64,000 bases of DNA from Blastococcus fimeti (GTDB taxonomy: Bacteria > Actinomycetota > Actinomycetes > Mycobacteriales > Geodermatophilaceae): the NCBI GenBank assembly GCA_900102115.1, contig FNAW01000002.1, positions 372,001 through 436,000 on the forward strand, in the 5' to 3' direction. Both the position numbers and the translations under genes were made by a program. This document shows, one piece after another, positions 1 through 8,545 of the stretch. Every line of letters begins with the position of its first letter. The stretch's first letter is position 1. The notes beneath the pieces are model-generated. The model did no database searches, was not told the DNA's origin, and saw only the letters and a program-made list of their open reading frames with translations.

Positions 1-1410
1 GAGGACGTCGGCGGCCGTGGTCAGGTGCTGCCGACGGCGGGCGACGTCGGCCTGCGCCTCCGTCGTGGCGTGGTACCCGCGCACCGCCTCGCTGATCTCG
101 GCCAGGTACCGGGCACGCTGGGCGGGGACCACGCTGCTCAGCCCGGACGAGGCCCGCACGTCGACCCGCGGCAGCACCCCGGCGCCCGCGGCGAGGCCGG
201 CGTCGACCAGCAGGCCGAGGAGGTGCTGGTACAGCGCGGTCACGCCGTCGTCGTTGAACCGGGCGGCACTGGTGCCGTAGACCGGCATCTCCTCCCACGG
301 GACGCCGAACGCCTGCCGGTTGCGCACCAGCTGGCGGGCGACGTCGCGCCGGGCGTCCTCGGCCCCGCGCCGCTCGAACTTGTTGATGGCGACGACGTCG
401 GCGAAGTCGAGCATGTCGATCTTCTCCAGCTGCGAGGCGGCACCGAACTCCGGCGTCATGACGTAGAGCGACACGTCGCTGAACGGCACGATCGCCGCGT
501 CGCCCTGCCCGATGCCCGGCGTCTCCACGATCACCAGGTCGTAGCCGGCGGCCCGCACCGCGGCGAGGACGTCGTCGAGGTGCTCGGGCACCTGGGCGCC
601 GGCGCTGCGGGTCGCCATCGAGCGGAAGAACGTGCGCGAGCCGTCGCGGGGGTCGCCCCCTCCGGAATCCAAGGCGTTCATCCGGATCCGGTCGCCGAGC
701 AGCGCCCCGCCGCCGCGCCGCCGGGTGGGGTCGATCGCCAGGACCGCGACGCGGAGCTTGTCCTCCTGGTCCAGCCGCAGCCGGCGCAGGAGCTCGTCGG
801 TCAGCGAGGACTTGCCCGACCCCCCGGTGCCGGTGATGCCGAGGACGGGCACCGGGCGCCCGGCTGCCGCCGCGCGCACCTGCTCGGCCAGCTCGGGCGA
901 CCGGCCGCCCTCCAGCACGGTGATCGCCCGCGCCAGCGCGGCCGGGTTCCCGGCGAGCAGCGCGTCGACGTCGGGCCCCTCGGCGGCGAGATCGACGTCG
1001 CAGGCGCGGACCAGCTCGTCGATCATCCCGGGCAGGCCGAGGCGCTGGCCGTCCTCGGGCGCGAAGATCCGGACGCCGCGCTCGCGCAGCGCCGCGATCT
1101 CGTCGGGGACGATGACGCCGCCCCCGCCGCCGAACACCTGCACGTGACCGGCGCCGGCCTCGGCGAGCCGGTCGACCAGGTAGCCGAAGTACTCGACGTG
1201 CCCGCCCTGGTAGGAGGAGATCGCGACGCCCTGGACGTCCTCCTCCAGCGCCGCGCGGACGACGGCGTCGACGCTGCGGTCGTGGCCGAGGTGGACGACC
1301 TCCGCGCCCTGGCTCTGCAGCATCCGCCGCATGATGTTGATCGACGCGTCGTGCCCGTCGAACAGGCTCGCGGCGGTCACGAAGCGCACCGGATGCGCGG
1401 GCTGGTGCAT
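1..1410 (-). CDS. icmF: Fused isobutyryl-CoA mutase/G-protein chaperone (IcmF-like), C-terminal part outside window
   Basis: About 470 codons are visible, running off the left edge. The N-terminus is a B12-binding domain with the DGHDASIN motif (residues 18-25; the His is the lower cobalt ligand), followed by a GTPase of the MeaB type with P-loop GTGGSGKS (194-201) and a base-recognition loop NKFE. This order (B12 domain, G-protein, then the mutase barrel) is the known arrangement of IcmF, which interconverts isobutyryl-CoA and n-butyryl-CoA and reloads its own cofactor. The barrel itself lies outside the window, so substrate specificity cannot be judged. ATG at 1410 is chosen because the B12 fold begins right after it, although its ribosome-binding site is weak. 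The gene is divergent from the monooxygenase at 1576. Confidence 0.9.
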   Translation of the reverse strand, partial: MHQPAHPVRFVTAASLFDGHDASINIMRRMLQSQGAEVVHLGHDRSVDAVVRAALEEDVQGVAISSYQGGHVEYFGYLVDRLAEAGAGHVQVFGGGGGVIVPDEIAALRERGVRIFAPEDGQRLGLPGMIDELVRACDVDLAAEGPDVDALLAGNPAALARAITVLEGGRSPELAEQVRAAAAGRPVPVLGITGTGGSGKSSLTDELLRRLRLDQEDKLRVAVLAIDPTRRRGGGALLGDRIRMNALDSGGGDPRDGSRTFFRSMATRSAGAQVPEHLDDVLAAVRAAGYDLVIVETPGIGQGDAAIVPFSDVSLYVMTPEFGAASQLEKIDMLDFADVVAINKFERRGAEDARRDVARQLVRNRQAFGVPWEEMPVYGTSAARFNDDGVTALYQHLLGLLVDAGLAAGAGVLPRVDVRASSGLSSVVPAQRARYLAEISEAVRGYHATTEAQADVARRRQHLTTAADVL

Positions 1411-1501
1411 GCCCGCACCGTACGGCGAGGACTGGTGGGAGGTCCACGATCCAGGGCCCCCGGACGCGGCCCGCACCCGGGACGGGAACGACAGAACCAG
1501 A

Positions 1502-1553
1502 GCGACGTTCTAGCAATACGGACGTCGCGCCGGTACGTTCTGCGACGTACGTC
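1502..1553. promoter_or_regulatory. Cluster of inverted repeats upstream of the monooxygenase
   Basis: GCGACGT (1502-1508) and ACGTCGC (1522-1528) form a perfect 7-13-7 inverted repeat. GACGTACGTC (1544-1553) is a 10-bp palindrome just before the AGGAG of the monooxygenase. ACGTTC occurs twice in the stretch. This looks like regulator binding sites in the divergent icmF/monooxygenase promoter region; the regulator is unknown. Confidence 0.4.
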
Positions 1554-1575
1554 ACGCGCCTGCGAGGAGTTCTCC

Positions 1576-3081
1576 ATGACCACGATGCAGGCCCCCGCCG
1601 GCCGCACTCCCACCACCGACGTCCAGCACGTCGACGTCCTCATCGTCGGCGCCGGGATCTCCGGCATCGGCGCCGCGTACCACCTGCAGCAGCAGCAGCC
1701 CGACCGCAGCTTCCTGATCCTGGACGCCCTGGACACCCGCGGCGGCACCTGGCGCACCCACCGCTACCCCGGCGCCCGGTCCGACAGCGACCTGTTCACC
1801 TTCGGCTACGGGTTCAAGCCGTGGCGCGGGCCCTCGATCGCCACCGCGGACGAGATCCTCGCCTACCTCGACGAGGTCATCGAGGAGAACCACCTGGCCG
1901 ACCACATCCGCTACCGGCACCGCGTCACCTCCGCGAGCTGGTCGTCGGAGGAGAAGCGGTACACCGTCGAGGTGACCCGCGAGGACACCGGCGAGCAGCT
2001 CCGCTTCACCACCGACTTCCTGTGGATGTGCCAGGGCTACTACGACCACGACAAGCCGTTCCAGCCGCGCTGGGAGGGCATGGACGACTTCCGCGGACAG
2101 ATCGTGCACCCGCAGCAGTGGCCCGAGGACCTCGACCTCACCGGCAAGCGGGTCGTCGTCATCGGCTCCGGCGCGACCGCGGCCACGCTGATCCCGGCGA
2201 TCGCCGAGAACGCCAAGCACGTGACGATGCTGCAGCGCTCGCCCACCTTCTTCATCTCCCGGCCGAAGGTCGCCGAGCTGGCCGCCACGCTGCGGGCGCT
2301 GGAGATCCCGGACGAGTGGACGCACGAGATCATGCGCCGCGCCTCGTTCGTCCAGGGCGAGGAGCTCCACCGCATGTCCAAGGAGACCCCGGACGTGCTG
2401 CGCGAGTTCCTCATCGAGTCGATGCGGCCGCTGCTGCCCGAGGGCTTCGACATCGACAAGCACTTCAACCCGACCTACCGGCCGTGGCAGCAGCGCCTGG
2501 CCGCGGTCCCCGAGGGCGACCTCTTCACCGCGCTGCGCGAGGGCAACGCCTCGGTCGTCACCGACACCATCGAGCGGTTCACCCCGACCGGCATCCGGCT
2601 GACCTCCGGCGAGGAGCTCGAGGCCGACGTCGTCGTGACCGCCACCGGCTTCGACCTGTCCGTGTTCGGCAACGTCGCCTTCACCGTCGACGGCGAGCCG
2701 GTCGACTTCACCCGGCAGGTCACCTACCGCGGCCTCATGATCACCGGCGTGCCGAACATGGCCTACGTCTTCGGCTACTTCCGGGCCAGCTGGACCCTGC
2801 GCGCGGACCTGGTCAGCCAGTTCGTCTGCCGGCTGCTCACGAAGATGGACGAGCAGGGCACGCCCGTCGTCGTCCCGGAGCTGCGGCCGGAGGACGCCGA
2901 CATGCCCCTGCTGGACTGGTCGGACCCGGAGAACTTCAACCCCGGCTACGTGATGCGCTCCCAGCACCGGATGTACAAGCGCGGCGACCGCGAGCCGTGG
3001 ACGCATCACAAGGAGTACGCCGAGGAGCGGAAGCTGCTGCCCACCGCCGACCTCGACGACGGACTCGTCTACTCCTCCTGA
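1576..3081 (+). CDS. Baeyer-Villiger-type flavin monooxygenase
   Basis: A 501-residue class B flavoprotein monooxygenase. It has an FAD-binding GAGISG (25-30), an NADPH-binding GSGATAAT (197-204), and between them F-R-G-x-x-x-H-x-x-x-W-P (172-183), which fits the Baeyer-Villiger fingerprint FxGxxxHxxxW(P/D). The expected chemistry is NADPH- and O2-dependent oxygen insertion into a ketone or oxygenation of a soft nucleophile; the substrate cannot be read from the sequence. ATG 1576 is preceded by GAGGAG at good spacing, although the frame stays open far upstream because of the GC content. The downstream esterase starts 40 nt later, so a ketone-to-ester-to-alcohol-plus-acid pathway is a reasonable inference. 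Confidence 0.9.
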   Translation: MTTMQAPAGRTPTTDVQHVDVLIVGAGISGIGAAYHLQQQQPDRSFLILDALDTRGGTWRTHRYPGARSDSDLFTFGYGFKPWRGPSIATADEILAYLDEVIEENHLADHIRYRHRVTSASWSSEEKRYTVEVTREDTGEQLRFTTDFLWMCQGYYDHDKPFQPRWEGMDDFRGQIVHPQQWPEDLDLTGKRVVVIGSGATAATLIPAIAENAKHVTMLQRSPTFFISRPKVAELAATLRALEIPDEWTHEIMRRASFVQGEELHRMSKETPDVLREFLIESMRPLLPEGFDIDKHFNPTYRPWQQRLAAVPEGDLFTALREGNASVVTDTIERFTPTGIRLTSGEELEADVVVTATGFDLSVFGNVAFTVDGEPVDFTRQVTYRGLMITGVPNMAYVFGYFRASWTLRADLVSQFVCRLLTKMDEQGTPVVVPELRPEDADMPLLDWSDPENFNPGYVMRSQHRMYKRGDREPWTHHKEYAEERKLLPTADLDDGLVYSS

Positions 3082-3120
3082 CCCGCTGCACCCCCACCCC
3101 ACTCGCTGACAGGAGACCCC

Positions 3121-4053
3121 GTGCCGGTCGACCAGCACCTCGCCGCTCTGCTCGCCATGGCCCAGCAGTCCGATCTGCCCCCCATGTACGAGGGGCCGCC
3201 GGAGGCCGGGCGGGCCCAGTACCTGGCCATGACCACCGGCCTGCGCGGACCGGAGCAGATCGTCCCCGTGGCGAGCACCGAGGACATCACCGTCCCCGGC
3301 GGCGACGGCGACCTGCGGGCGCGGGTCTACCGGCCCGAGGGCGAGGGTCCGTTCCCGACCGTCGCGTTCTTCCACGGCGGCGGCTGGGTCATCGGTGACC
3401 TCGAGACGCACGACAACATGGCCCGGCACATCTGCCGCGACGCGGCCGCCGTCGTCGTCTCCGTCGACTACCGGCTCGCGCCCGAGGCGCCCTTCCCGGC
3501 CGCCGCGGACGACGCCGTGGTCTCCGCGCGCTGGATCGCCGCGAACCGGGACCGCTTCGGCGGGGACGACCGGCTCGGCGTCGCCGGCGACAGCGCCGGG
3601 GGCAACCTGGCCGCCGTCGTCGCGCAGACCCTGCACGCCGAGGGCACGCCGATCACCGCGCAGCTGCTCATCTACCCGGCCGTCGACGCCGCCGGGGAGT
3701 ACCCGAGCCGCGTGGAGAACGCGAAGGGCTACTTCCTCGAGCAGCCGACGATGGACTGGTTCTACGGCCACTACGCAGGCAGCTGGGAGGACACCAAGGA
3801 CCCCCGCCTGGCGCCGCTGCACGCCGACCTGACCGGCCAGCCGCCGGCGGTCGTCGTCACCGCGGAGTTCGACCCGCTGCGCGACGAGGGCGAGGCCTAC
3901 GCCGAGGCGCTGAAGGCGGCCGGTGTGCCGGTCCAGGTGACCCGGTACGACGGCCTGATCCACGGGTTCTTCGACATGGCGGCCCTCTCCCCCGCCGCGA
4001 AGGCAGCGGTCGAGGAGACCTGCGGGAAGTTCCGCACGCTGCTGCACGGCTGA
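3121..4053 (+). CDS. Alpha/beta hydrolase of the hormone-sensitive-lipase family (esterase)
   Basis: A 310-residue esterase with oxyanion-hole motif HGGGW (85-89), nucleophile elbow GDSAGG (Ser158) and likely triad partners Asp251 (EFDPLRDEG) and His281 (GLIHGF). These are hallmarks of family IV (HSL) carboxylesterases acting on short acyl esters. It starts with GTG preceded by an AGGAGA box and lies 40 nt after the Baeyer-Villiger monooxygenase, so the two are probably co-transcribed. The pair suggests ketone oxidation to an ester followed by hydrolysis. A strong hairpin follows the stop codon. Confidence 0.9.
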   Translation: MPVDQHLAALLAMAQQSDLPPMYEGPPEAGRAQYLAMTTGLRGPEQIVPVASTEDITVPGGDGDLRARVYRPEGEGPFPTVAFFHGGGWVIGDLETHDNMARHICRDAAAVVVSVDYRLAPEAPFPAAADDAVVSARWIAANRDRFGGDDRLGVAGDSAGGNLAAVVAQTLHAEGTPITAQLLIYPAVDAAGEYPSRVENAKGYFLEQPTMDWFYGHYAGSWEDTKDPRLAPLHADLTGQPPAVVVTAEFDPLRDEGEAYAEALKAAGVPVQVTRYDGLIHGFFDMAALSPAAKAAVEETCGKFRTLLHG

Positions 4054-4071
4054 CCCGACGCACCACGCAGC

Positions 4072-4103
4072 GGAGCCCGGGGACCTCGCGGTCCCCGGGC
4101 TCC
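4072..4103. terminator. Bidirectional hairpin terminator
   Basis: Perfect 14-bp stem (4072-4085 with 4090-4103) with a TCGC loop, lying between the convergent ends of the esterase (+) and the ferredoxin reductase (-). There is no U-tract, as is usual in high-GC actinobacteria. Confidence 0.8.
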
Positions 4104-4123
4104 GGTGCGTCCGGCGGCGGCGG

Positions 4124-5368
4124 TCAGGGAGCGGCCGGGGCGGACACCTTCGCGAACAGCGCCCGGATCTGGGCGACGAACTCCTCGAAGTCCGTCGCAC
4201 CGGCGTTCAGCGCCCGCCGGCCGGTGACCAGCGGCTTGGGCCAGTTGACGGCGACGACGCCGGTCAGCAGGCCGTCGTCGTCGGCGTAGAGGACGGCGGC
4301 CTTCGCCGGGTCCGCGGACAGGTCGCCGACGACCTCGAACCGGCCGCCTCGGGAGGCGTGCCCGACGATCTGCAGCTTCCAGTCGTACTGGTCGCTCCAG
4401 ACGTACTCGAGCGGGCTGTAGGGCTGCAGGTCCTCGGCGTGCACGATGTTGTGCGCGACCGCGGCGCCCTGCTCGACGGCGTTGGTCCAGTGCTCGACGC
4501 GCACCTCGGCGGGGTACCGCGGGTCCTGCCAGCGGGCGACGTCGCCCACGGCCCAGACGTGGTCGGAGTCGACGGCCCGGCAGTACCGGTCGCAGACGAC
4601 GCCGTTGTCGATCAGCAGCCCCGAGTCGGCGAGCCACGCGTCGTTCGGCACCGCGCCGATGCCGACGAGCACGGTGGCCGCGGTCAGCACCGCGCCGTCG
4701 GTCAGCCGGACCGTCAGGTTCCCGGCCGAGCCGTCGATGCCCTCGACGCCGACGCCGAAGCGGGTGTCGACGCCGCGCCGGCGGTGCAGCTCCTCCAGCG
4801 GCCGGCCGACCTCCGGGCCCACCAGGCGCGCCAGCGGCGTGGCCAGCGGGTCGACGACGGTCACCTCGTGCCCGAGCGTGCGGATGGTCGCCGCCGCCTC
4901 CGCGCCGATGACCCCACCGCCCACGACGACAACCGGACCGCCGGCCGCGAGGTCGGCGCGCAGGCCGTCCACGTCGGCCAGGGTGCGGATCACGTGCACG
5001 CCCGACCCGGCCTGCCACGGCGAGGGCCGTGCGACCGCGCCGGTGGCGATGACCACGTGGTCGTAGTCGAGGACGGCGCCATCTGCGAGCACCACCTGGG
5101 AGGCGGCGACGTCGAGCCGGACGGCGGCCACGCCGAGGCGGAGCTCGAGGTCCGCGGCGGCGATCGCCTCCGGGGTGAGCAGGGCGAGGCGGTCCAGCGC
5201 CCACTCCCCCGCCAGGTACTGCTTGGACAGCGGCGGCTTGTCGTAGGGCTCGGTCGACTCCTCGCCGACGAGCACGATGCGGCCGACATGGCCCTCGCGG
5301 CGCAGCGCCTGCGCCGTGCGCACGCCCCCGACGGACGAGCCGACGACGACGACGGTCTGGCTGGACAC
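4124..5368 (-). CDS. FAD-dependent ferredoxin reductase (P450 electron-transfer partner)
   Basis: 414 residues. The FAD-binding segment near the N-terminus is VVVVGSSVGG, a second nucleotide-binding stretch VVVVGGGVIGAEAA follows near residue 150, and the FAD-contact motif is AVGDVARW. The architecture matches the rubredoxin/ferredoxin reductase family (putidaredoxin reductase type). GTG 5368 is preferred over upstream in-frame starts because the Rossmann fold begins four residues later and an AGGGGG box precedes it. It is the last gene of the TetR-ferredoxin-P450 array, so it probably feeds NAD(P)H electrons to the ferredoxin encoded at 6732-6956. A hairpin separates it from the P450 gene. 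Confidence 0.88.
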   Translation of the reverse strand: MSSQTVVVVGSSVGGVRTAQALRREGHVGRIVLVGEESTEPYDKPPLSKQYLAGEWALDRLALLTPEAIAAADLELRLGVAAVRLDVAASQVVLADGAVLDYDHVVIATGAVARPSPWQAGSGVHVIRTLADVDGLRADLAAGGPVVVVGGGVIGAEAAATIRTLGHEVTVVDPLATPLARLVGPEVGRPLEELHRRRGVDTRFGVGVEGIDGSAGNLTVRLTDGAVLTAATVLVGIGAVPNDAWLADSGLLIDNGVVCDRYCRAVDSDHVWAVGDVARWQDPRYPAEVRVEHWTNAVEQGAAVAHNIVHAEDLQPYSPLEYVWSDQYDWKLQIVGHASRGGRFEVVGDLSADPAKAAVLYADDDGLLTGVVAVNWPKPLVTGRRALNAGATDFEEFVAQIRALFAKVSAPAAP

Positions 5369-5430
5369 GGGTAGGACCCCCTGCTGGTGAGTGGCTTCGC
5401 CCTCGGGCGTTCCGGTGCTGGACGTGCCGA

Positions 5431-5462
5431 AGCCCCGGCGGTCGTGTCCGACCACCGGGGCT
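5431..5462 (-). terminator. Hairpin between P450 and ferredoxin reductase
   Basis: Arms 5431-5444 and 5449-5462 pair over 14 bp with one mismatch around a TGTC loop. It sits just after the P450 stop and about 60 nt before the reductase start. It could terminate or attenuate transcription and so lower reductase expression relative to the P450. Confidence 0.6.
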
Positions 5463-5473
5463 CCGGCGCGGCG

Positions 5474-6745
5474 TCAGCCGATGCGCATCGGCAGAGCGCG
5501 CGGGCCGCGGATCTGACCGACGGACCAGCGCGTCGGCTCGTCCTCGACCAGGCTGAACTCGGGGATGCGGTCCAGCCACACCTCGAGCGCGACGCGCAGC
5601 TCCATGCGGGCCAGGTGCGACCCGACGCAGCGGTGGATGCCGAGGCCGAAGGCCGCGTGCCGGTTCACCTGCCGGTCGATGATCACCTTGTCGGCGTCCT
5701 CGAAGCGCTCCGGGTCGCGGTTGGCGGCCGGGAAGGGAAGCAGGACCCAGTCCTCCTTCTTCATCTCGACACCGCCGAGCTCCACGTCCTCCTTGACCAG
5801 GCGGGCCATGGTCACCGGGGCGTAGACGCGGAGGAACTCCTCGACCGCGGCCGGGCGGAGAGAGGGGTCCTCCACCAGGCGCTTGCGGTCCTCGGGGTTC
5901 TTCGCCAGGTGCCACAGCGAGGAGCCGATCGCGCTCCAGGTCGTGTCGATGCCGGCGATGAGGAGCAGCGCCATGGTGCCCGCCACGTGCTGCGGCTCGA
6001 GCTTCTGGCCGTAGAGCTCGGCGTTGATGAGGTACGTCGTCAGGTCCTCGCGCGGGTTCGCGATGTGGTCGCGGATCTGCTCGAGGAGGTAGTCGAACAG
6101 CTGGGCGCCGCTCTCCTGCCGCTCCTCGGGCGTGCCGTTGGCACCCTCGAGGGCGCTCTCCACGAACTCCGCGAACTTCGGCCCGTCCTCCGGGGGGAAG
6201 CCCAGCATGTCCGAGATGACGCGCATCGGGATGTGCATCGCGTACTCGGTCGCGGCGTCCACGACGTCCCGGCCGGCGAGGCCGTCGATCAGCGAGTGGC
6301 AGTACGCCTCGGTGGTGATCGCCTGCTTCGCCACGTTCGCCTTGGTGAACGCCGGCAGCAGGAGCTTGCGGGCGTCGTGGTGGAACGGCGGGTCGGACGA
6401 GATCGGGGGGACTCCGCCGACGGGCGCCAGGTCCAGCGGCGGCCGGTAGTTGCTGACGATGATCGCGCGGGAGGTGAAGTGCTCGGTGTCGTAGGCGATC
6501 GCCTGGACGTCCTCGTACCGCGTGGGCAGCCAGGCACCTCCGAAGCGCTCGGTGCGCGCGACCGGGCAGCGACCACGCAGGTCGTCCCAGATCTCGATGG
6601 CGCGCTCGCCGTACTCCTCCTCGAAGTGCGAGAAGTCCGTGGTCCAGTCCGAGACCGGCCCGGTCACCACCTCGCTGCGGACACCGAGATCCTCCTGAGG
6701 TTCCTTGCTGCGGAAATCCTCGGTGAACCTGTCATCGACGGTCAT
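5474..6745 (-). CDS. Cytochrome P450
   Basis: 423 residues, standard for a soluble bacterial P450. I-helix motif AGIDTT at 264-269, ExxR with Glu303 and Arg306, and the haem loop FGLGIHRCVG with the thiolate Cys373. No membrane segment is visible. Its start overlaps the ferredoxin gene by 14 nt, and a reductase follows, giving a complete three-component class I system. The substrate is unknown; nearby acyl-CoA and ketone-oxidising genes make a terpenoid, steroid or fatty-acid-like compound plausible, but this is inference. Confidence 0.95.
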   Translation of the reverse strand: MTVDDRFTEDFRSKEPQEDLGVRSEVVTGPVSDWTTDFSHFEEEYGERAIEIWDDLRGRCPVARTERFGGAWLPTRYEDVQAIAYDTEHFTSRAIIVSNYRPPLDLAPVGGVPPISSDPPFHHDARKLLLPAFTKANVAKQAITTEAYCHSLIDGLAGRDVVDAATEYAMHIPMRVISDMLGFPPEDGPKFAEFVESALEGANGTPEERQESGAQLFDYLLEQIRDHIANPREDLTTYLINAELYGQKLEPQHVAGTMALLLIAGIDTTWSAIGSSLWHLAKNPEDRKRLVEDPSLRPAAVEEFLRVYAPVTMARLVKEDVELGGVEMKKEDWVLLPFPAANRDPERFEDADKVIIDRQVNRHAAFGLGIHRCVGSHLARMELRVALEVWLDRIPEFSLVEDEPTRWSVGQIRGPRALPMRIG

Positions 6746-6956
6746 TCACGGCCTCCTCGAAAACCAGAACGGCGGACTCGGGGCAGTTGGCTGCAGCGAG
6801 ACGGGTGTCGCCCTCGCGGCCGTCCGGCACGTTGCCGTCGGCGGTGAGGGGGGTGAGCGTGGCGTAGCCCTCGTCGTCCTCGCCGAACAGATCGGGGGCG
6901 AGGTCGTAGCAGCGGCCGTGGCCCTGGCAGAGTTTCGAGTCGATCTGCACCTTCAT
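6732..6956 (-). CDS. 3Fe-4S-type ferredoxin (P450 partner)
   Basis: 74-residue acidic ferredoxin with Cys10, Cys16 and Cys58-Pro. The position normally holding a fourth cysteine is His13 (C-x-x-H-x-x-C ... C-P). This is the non-canonical ferredoxin class often paired with actinobacterial P450s, and is expected to carry a 3Fe-4S cluster. Its ATG overlaps the stop of the TetR gene (ATGA) and its end overlaps the P450 start, so the genes are translationally coupled. Confidence 0.92.
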   Translation of the reverse strand: MKVQIDSKLCQGHGRCYDLAPDLFGEDDEGYATLTPLTADGNVPDGREGDTRLAAANCPESAVLVFEEAVNDRR

Positions 6957-7588
6957 GTGCGGGTTCCCATCTGTGCTTCGGTACGGGCGATGCTCGTCAC
7001 GACGCGGGTCAGCAGCGCTGTCCAGGCCTCGTCGTCGACGTCGTGCAGATCAGGGGTGAGCAGCGTGCTGCCGATGGCCAGCGAGGTGGCCAGGTGGGCG
7101 ATGGCCTTCGCCGACACGGTGGCGTCGATCTCGCCGCGGAGCTGCGCCTGCTCGACCAGGCCGGTCATCCACTCGGCCCGCTCGCGGACGTAGCCGGTCA
7201 TCGCCGAGGCGACCTCGGGGTCGCGACGGGCGGCGATGAGCGCCTCGATGACCAGGTACCGGTCGGCGTCCGGCTGCTCGGTCAGCCCGACACCGGCGCG
7301 CATGAACAGGTCGACGATCGAGCGGTCCGGGTCGGCCGCCAGCATCTCGGCCATCGGGCGCCGGCCGTGCGTGCGCAGCGCACCGACGAGCAGCTCCGCC
7401 TTCGACGTGAAGTACGCGTACAGGGCGCTGTTGCTCAGCCCCGCCTCGGTTGCGATGTCGGACACCCGCGTGCCGCCGTAGCCGCGGCGGGCGAACACGT
7501 CGGCGGCAGCACGCAGCAGCCGCTCCCGTGTCTGTGCGCCCGTTGCGCCCGCGATGCGTCCCACACCACGAATTGAATAGTGATTCAC
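6953..7588 (-). CDS. TetR-family regulator of the P450 operon
   Basis: Up to 211 residues with an N-terminal TetR helix-turn-helix (RERLLRAAADVFARRGY ... SDIATEAGLSNSALYAYF). It is the first gene of the operon with ferredoxin, P450 and reductase, so it probably senses the P450 substrate or product. The longest start is GTG 7588, but a near-palindrome (7571-7590) covers that codon. GTG 7564, nine codons in, would leave the operator upstream and is equally plausible. The gene is divergent from the TesB thioesterase. Confidence 0.88.
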   Translation of the reverse strand: MNHYSIRGVGRIAGATGAQTRERLLRAAADVFARRGYGGTRVSDIATEAGLSNSALYAYFTSKAELLVGALRTHGRRPMAEMLAADPDRSIVDLFMRAGVGLTEQPDADRYLVIEALIAARRDPEVASAMTGYVRERAEWMTGLVEQAQLRGEIDATVSAKAIAHLATSLAIGSTLLTPDLHDVDDEAWTALLTRVVTSIARTEAQMGTRT

Positions 7589-7590
7589 TT
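7571..7590. promoter_or_regulatory. Probable TetR operator between regulator and thioesterase
   Basis: TGAAT-N4-ATTCA, extended to a 20-bp near-palindrome with 7 of 8 bases matching in each arm. It lies at the start of the TetR gene and about 40 nt before the divergent thioesterase, so it could control both directions. Confidence 0.6.
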
Positions 7591-7629
7591 AACAGGTCAA
7601 GTGGGCTGGCCCGAAGGAGTCGAGAATTC

Positions 7630-8529
7630 ATGCAGGTCGAGGGTTCGTCGCAGCACGCGCAGGGCAAGGACGGCGGTCTCAGGGCCGTGCTCTCCGTCTC
7701 ACCGACCGGTGCGGACACCTTCCGCGCCGGGCCGCGCCGGCAGGCTCCCGAGCGCGCCTTCGGCGGCTTCGTCGTCGCCCAGGCACTGCTCGCCGCCGGC
7801 GCCACGGTCGCCCCCGACCGGCGGGTGCACTCGCTGCACGCCTACTTCCTCCGCGTCGGCGAGGCCTCCTCCCCCACCGACTTCCGGGTGGACCGCGTGC
7901 GGGACGGCCGGTCGTACGGCACCCGCCGGGTGACCGCCGAGCAGGGCGGCCGGGCGATCCTCGACCTCACCGCCTCGTTCCAGGTCCCCGAGACCGGGTT
8001 CGCCCACCAGGTGCCCGCGCTGGACGCCCCGGAGCCGGAGTCGCTGCCCACCGTGCAGGACGCTGCCGCGGAGGCACCGGAACCCCTGCGCGCCTGGTTC
8101 GGCAACCTGTTCCAGCGGCACCCGTTCGAGCTCCGGTTCGACGGCGAGCTGCCCCGGGTGGCGGCCGCCCGCGGCGAGACGGCCCCGCCGCGCCAGCGCT
8201 TCTGGCTCCGCGCCACCGAGGCGCTCCCCGACGAGCCCCTCGTGCACGCCGCCGCGCTGGCCTACGCCTCCGACATGCTCCTGCTGTCGACGTCCCTGGC
8301 CCCGCACGCCCGCGCGGTGGGTGCCCCCGACGTCTCCGCCGCCAGCCTCGACCACGCCGTCTGGCTGCACCAGCCGGCCCGGGTGGACGAGTGGCTGCTC
8401 TTCGAGCAGGAGAGCAGCTGGGCCGCGGGCGGGCGCTGCCTGTGCCATGCGCGAGTCTTCGACCGCGCCGGCCGGCTGGTCATGACCGTCGCCCAGGAGG
8501 GGATGGTCCGCCCGATCGGCCCGCGGTGA
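7630..8529 (+). CDS. tesB: Acyl-CoA thioesterase II (TesB-like)
   Basis: 299 residues from ATG 7630, which has AAGGAG about 10 nt upstream. It shows the double-hotdog TesB pattern: APERAFGGFVVAQAL and HSLHAYFLRVG in the N-terminal half, and ASLDHAVWLHQPARVDEWLL with AGGRCLCHARVFDRAGRL in the C-terminal half. It hydrolyses acyl-CoA to free acid and CoA, probably recycling CoA from poorly degraded intermediates. It is divergent from the P450 operon regulator and shares its operator region, which suggests co-regulation. Its end lies only 16 nt from the convergent MFS gene. Confidence 0.92.
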   Translation: MQVEGSSQHAQGKDGGLRAVLSVSPTGADTFRAGPRRQAPERAFGGFVVAQALLAAGATVAPDRRVHSLHAYFLRVGEASSPTDFRVDRVRDGRSYGTRRVTAEQGGRAILDLTASFQVPETGFAHQVPALDAPEPESLPTVQDAAAEAPEPLRAWFGNLFQRHPFELRFDGELPRVAAARGETAPPRQRFWLRATEALPDEPLVHAAALAYASDMLLLSTSLAPHARAVGAPDVSAASLDHAVWLHQPARVDEWLLFEQESSWAAGGRCLCHARVFDRAGRLVMTVAQEGMVRPIGPR

Positions 8530-8545
8530 CGCGCCCGGCGCCGGG

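Noticed and set aside
25-1575. Long open plus-strand frame in front of the monooxygenase
   Set aside because: It is antisense to the well-supported IcmF gene and low in recognisable motifs; only the part from 1576 onward is real.
1552-4200. 882-codon minus-strand open frame
   Set aside because: Antisense to the monooxygenase and esterase; repetitive Arg/Gly/Val composition typical of GC-rich shadow frames.
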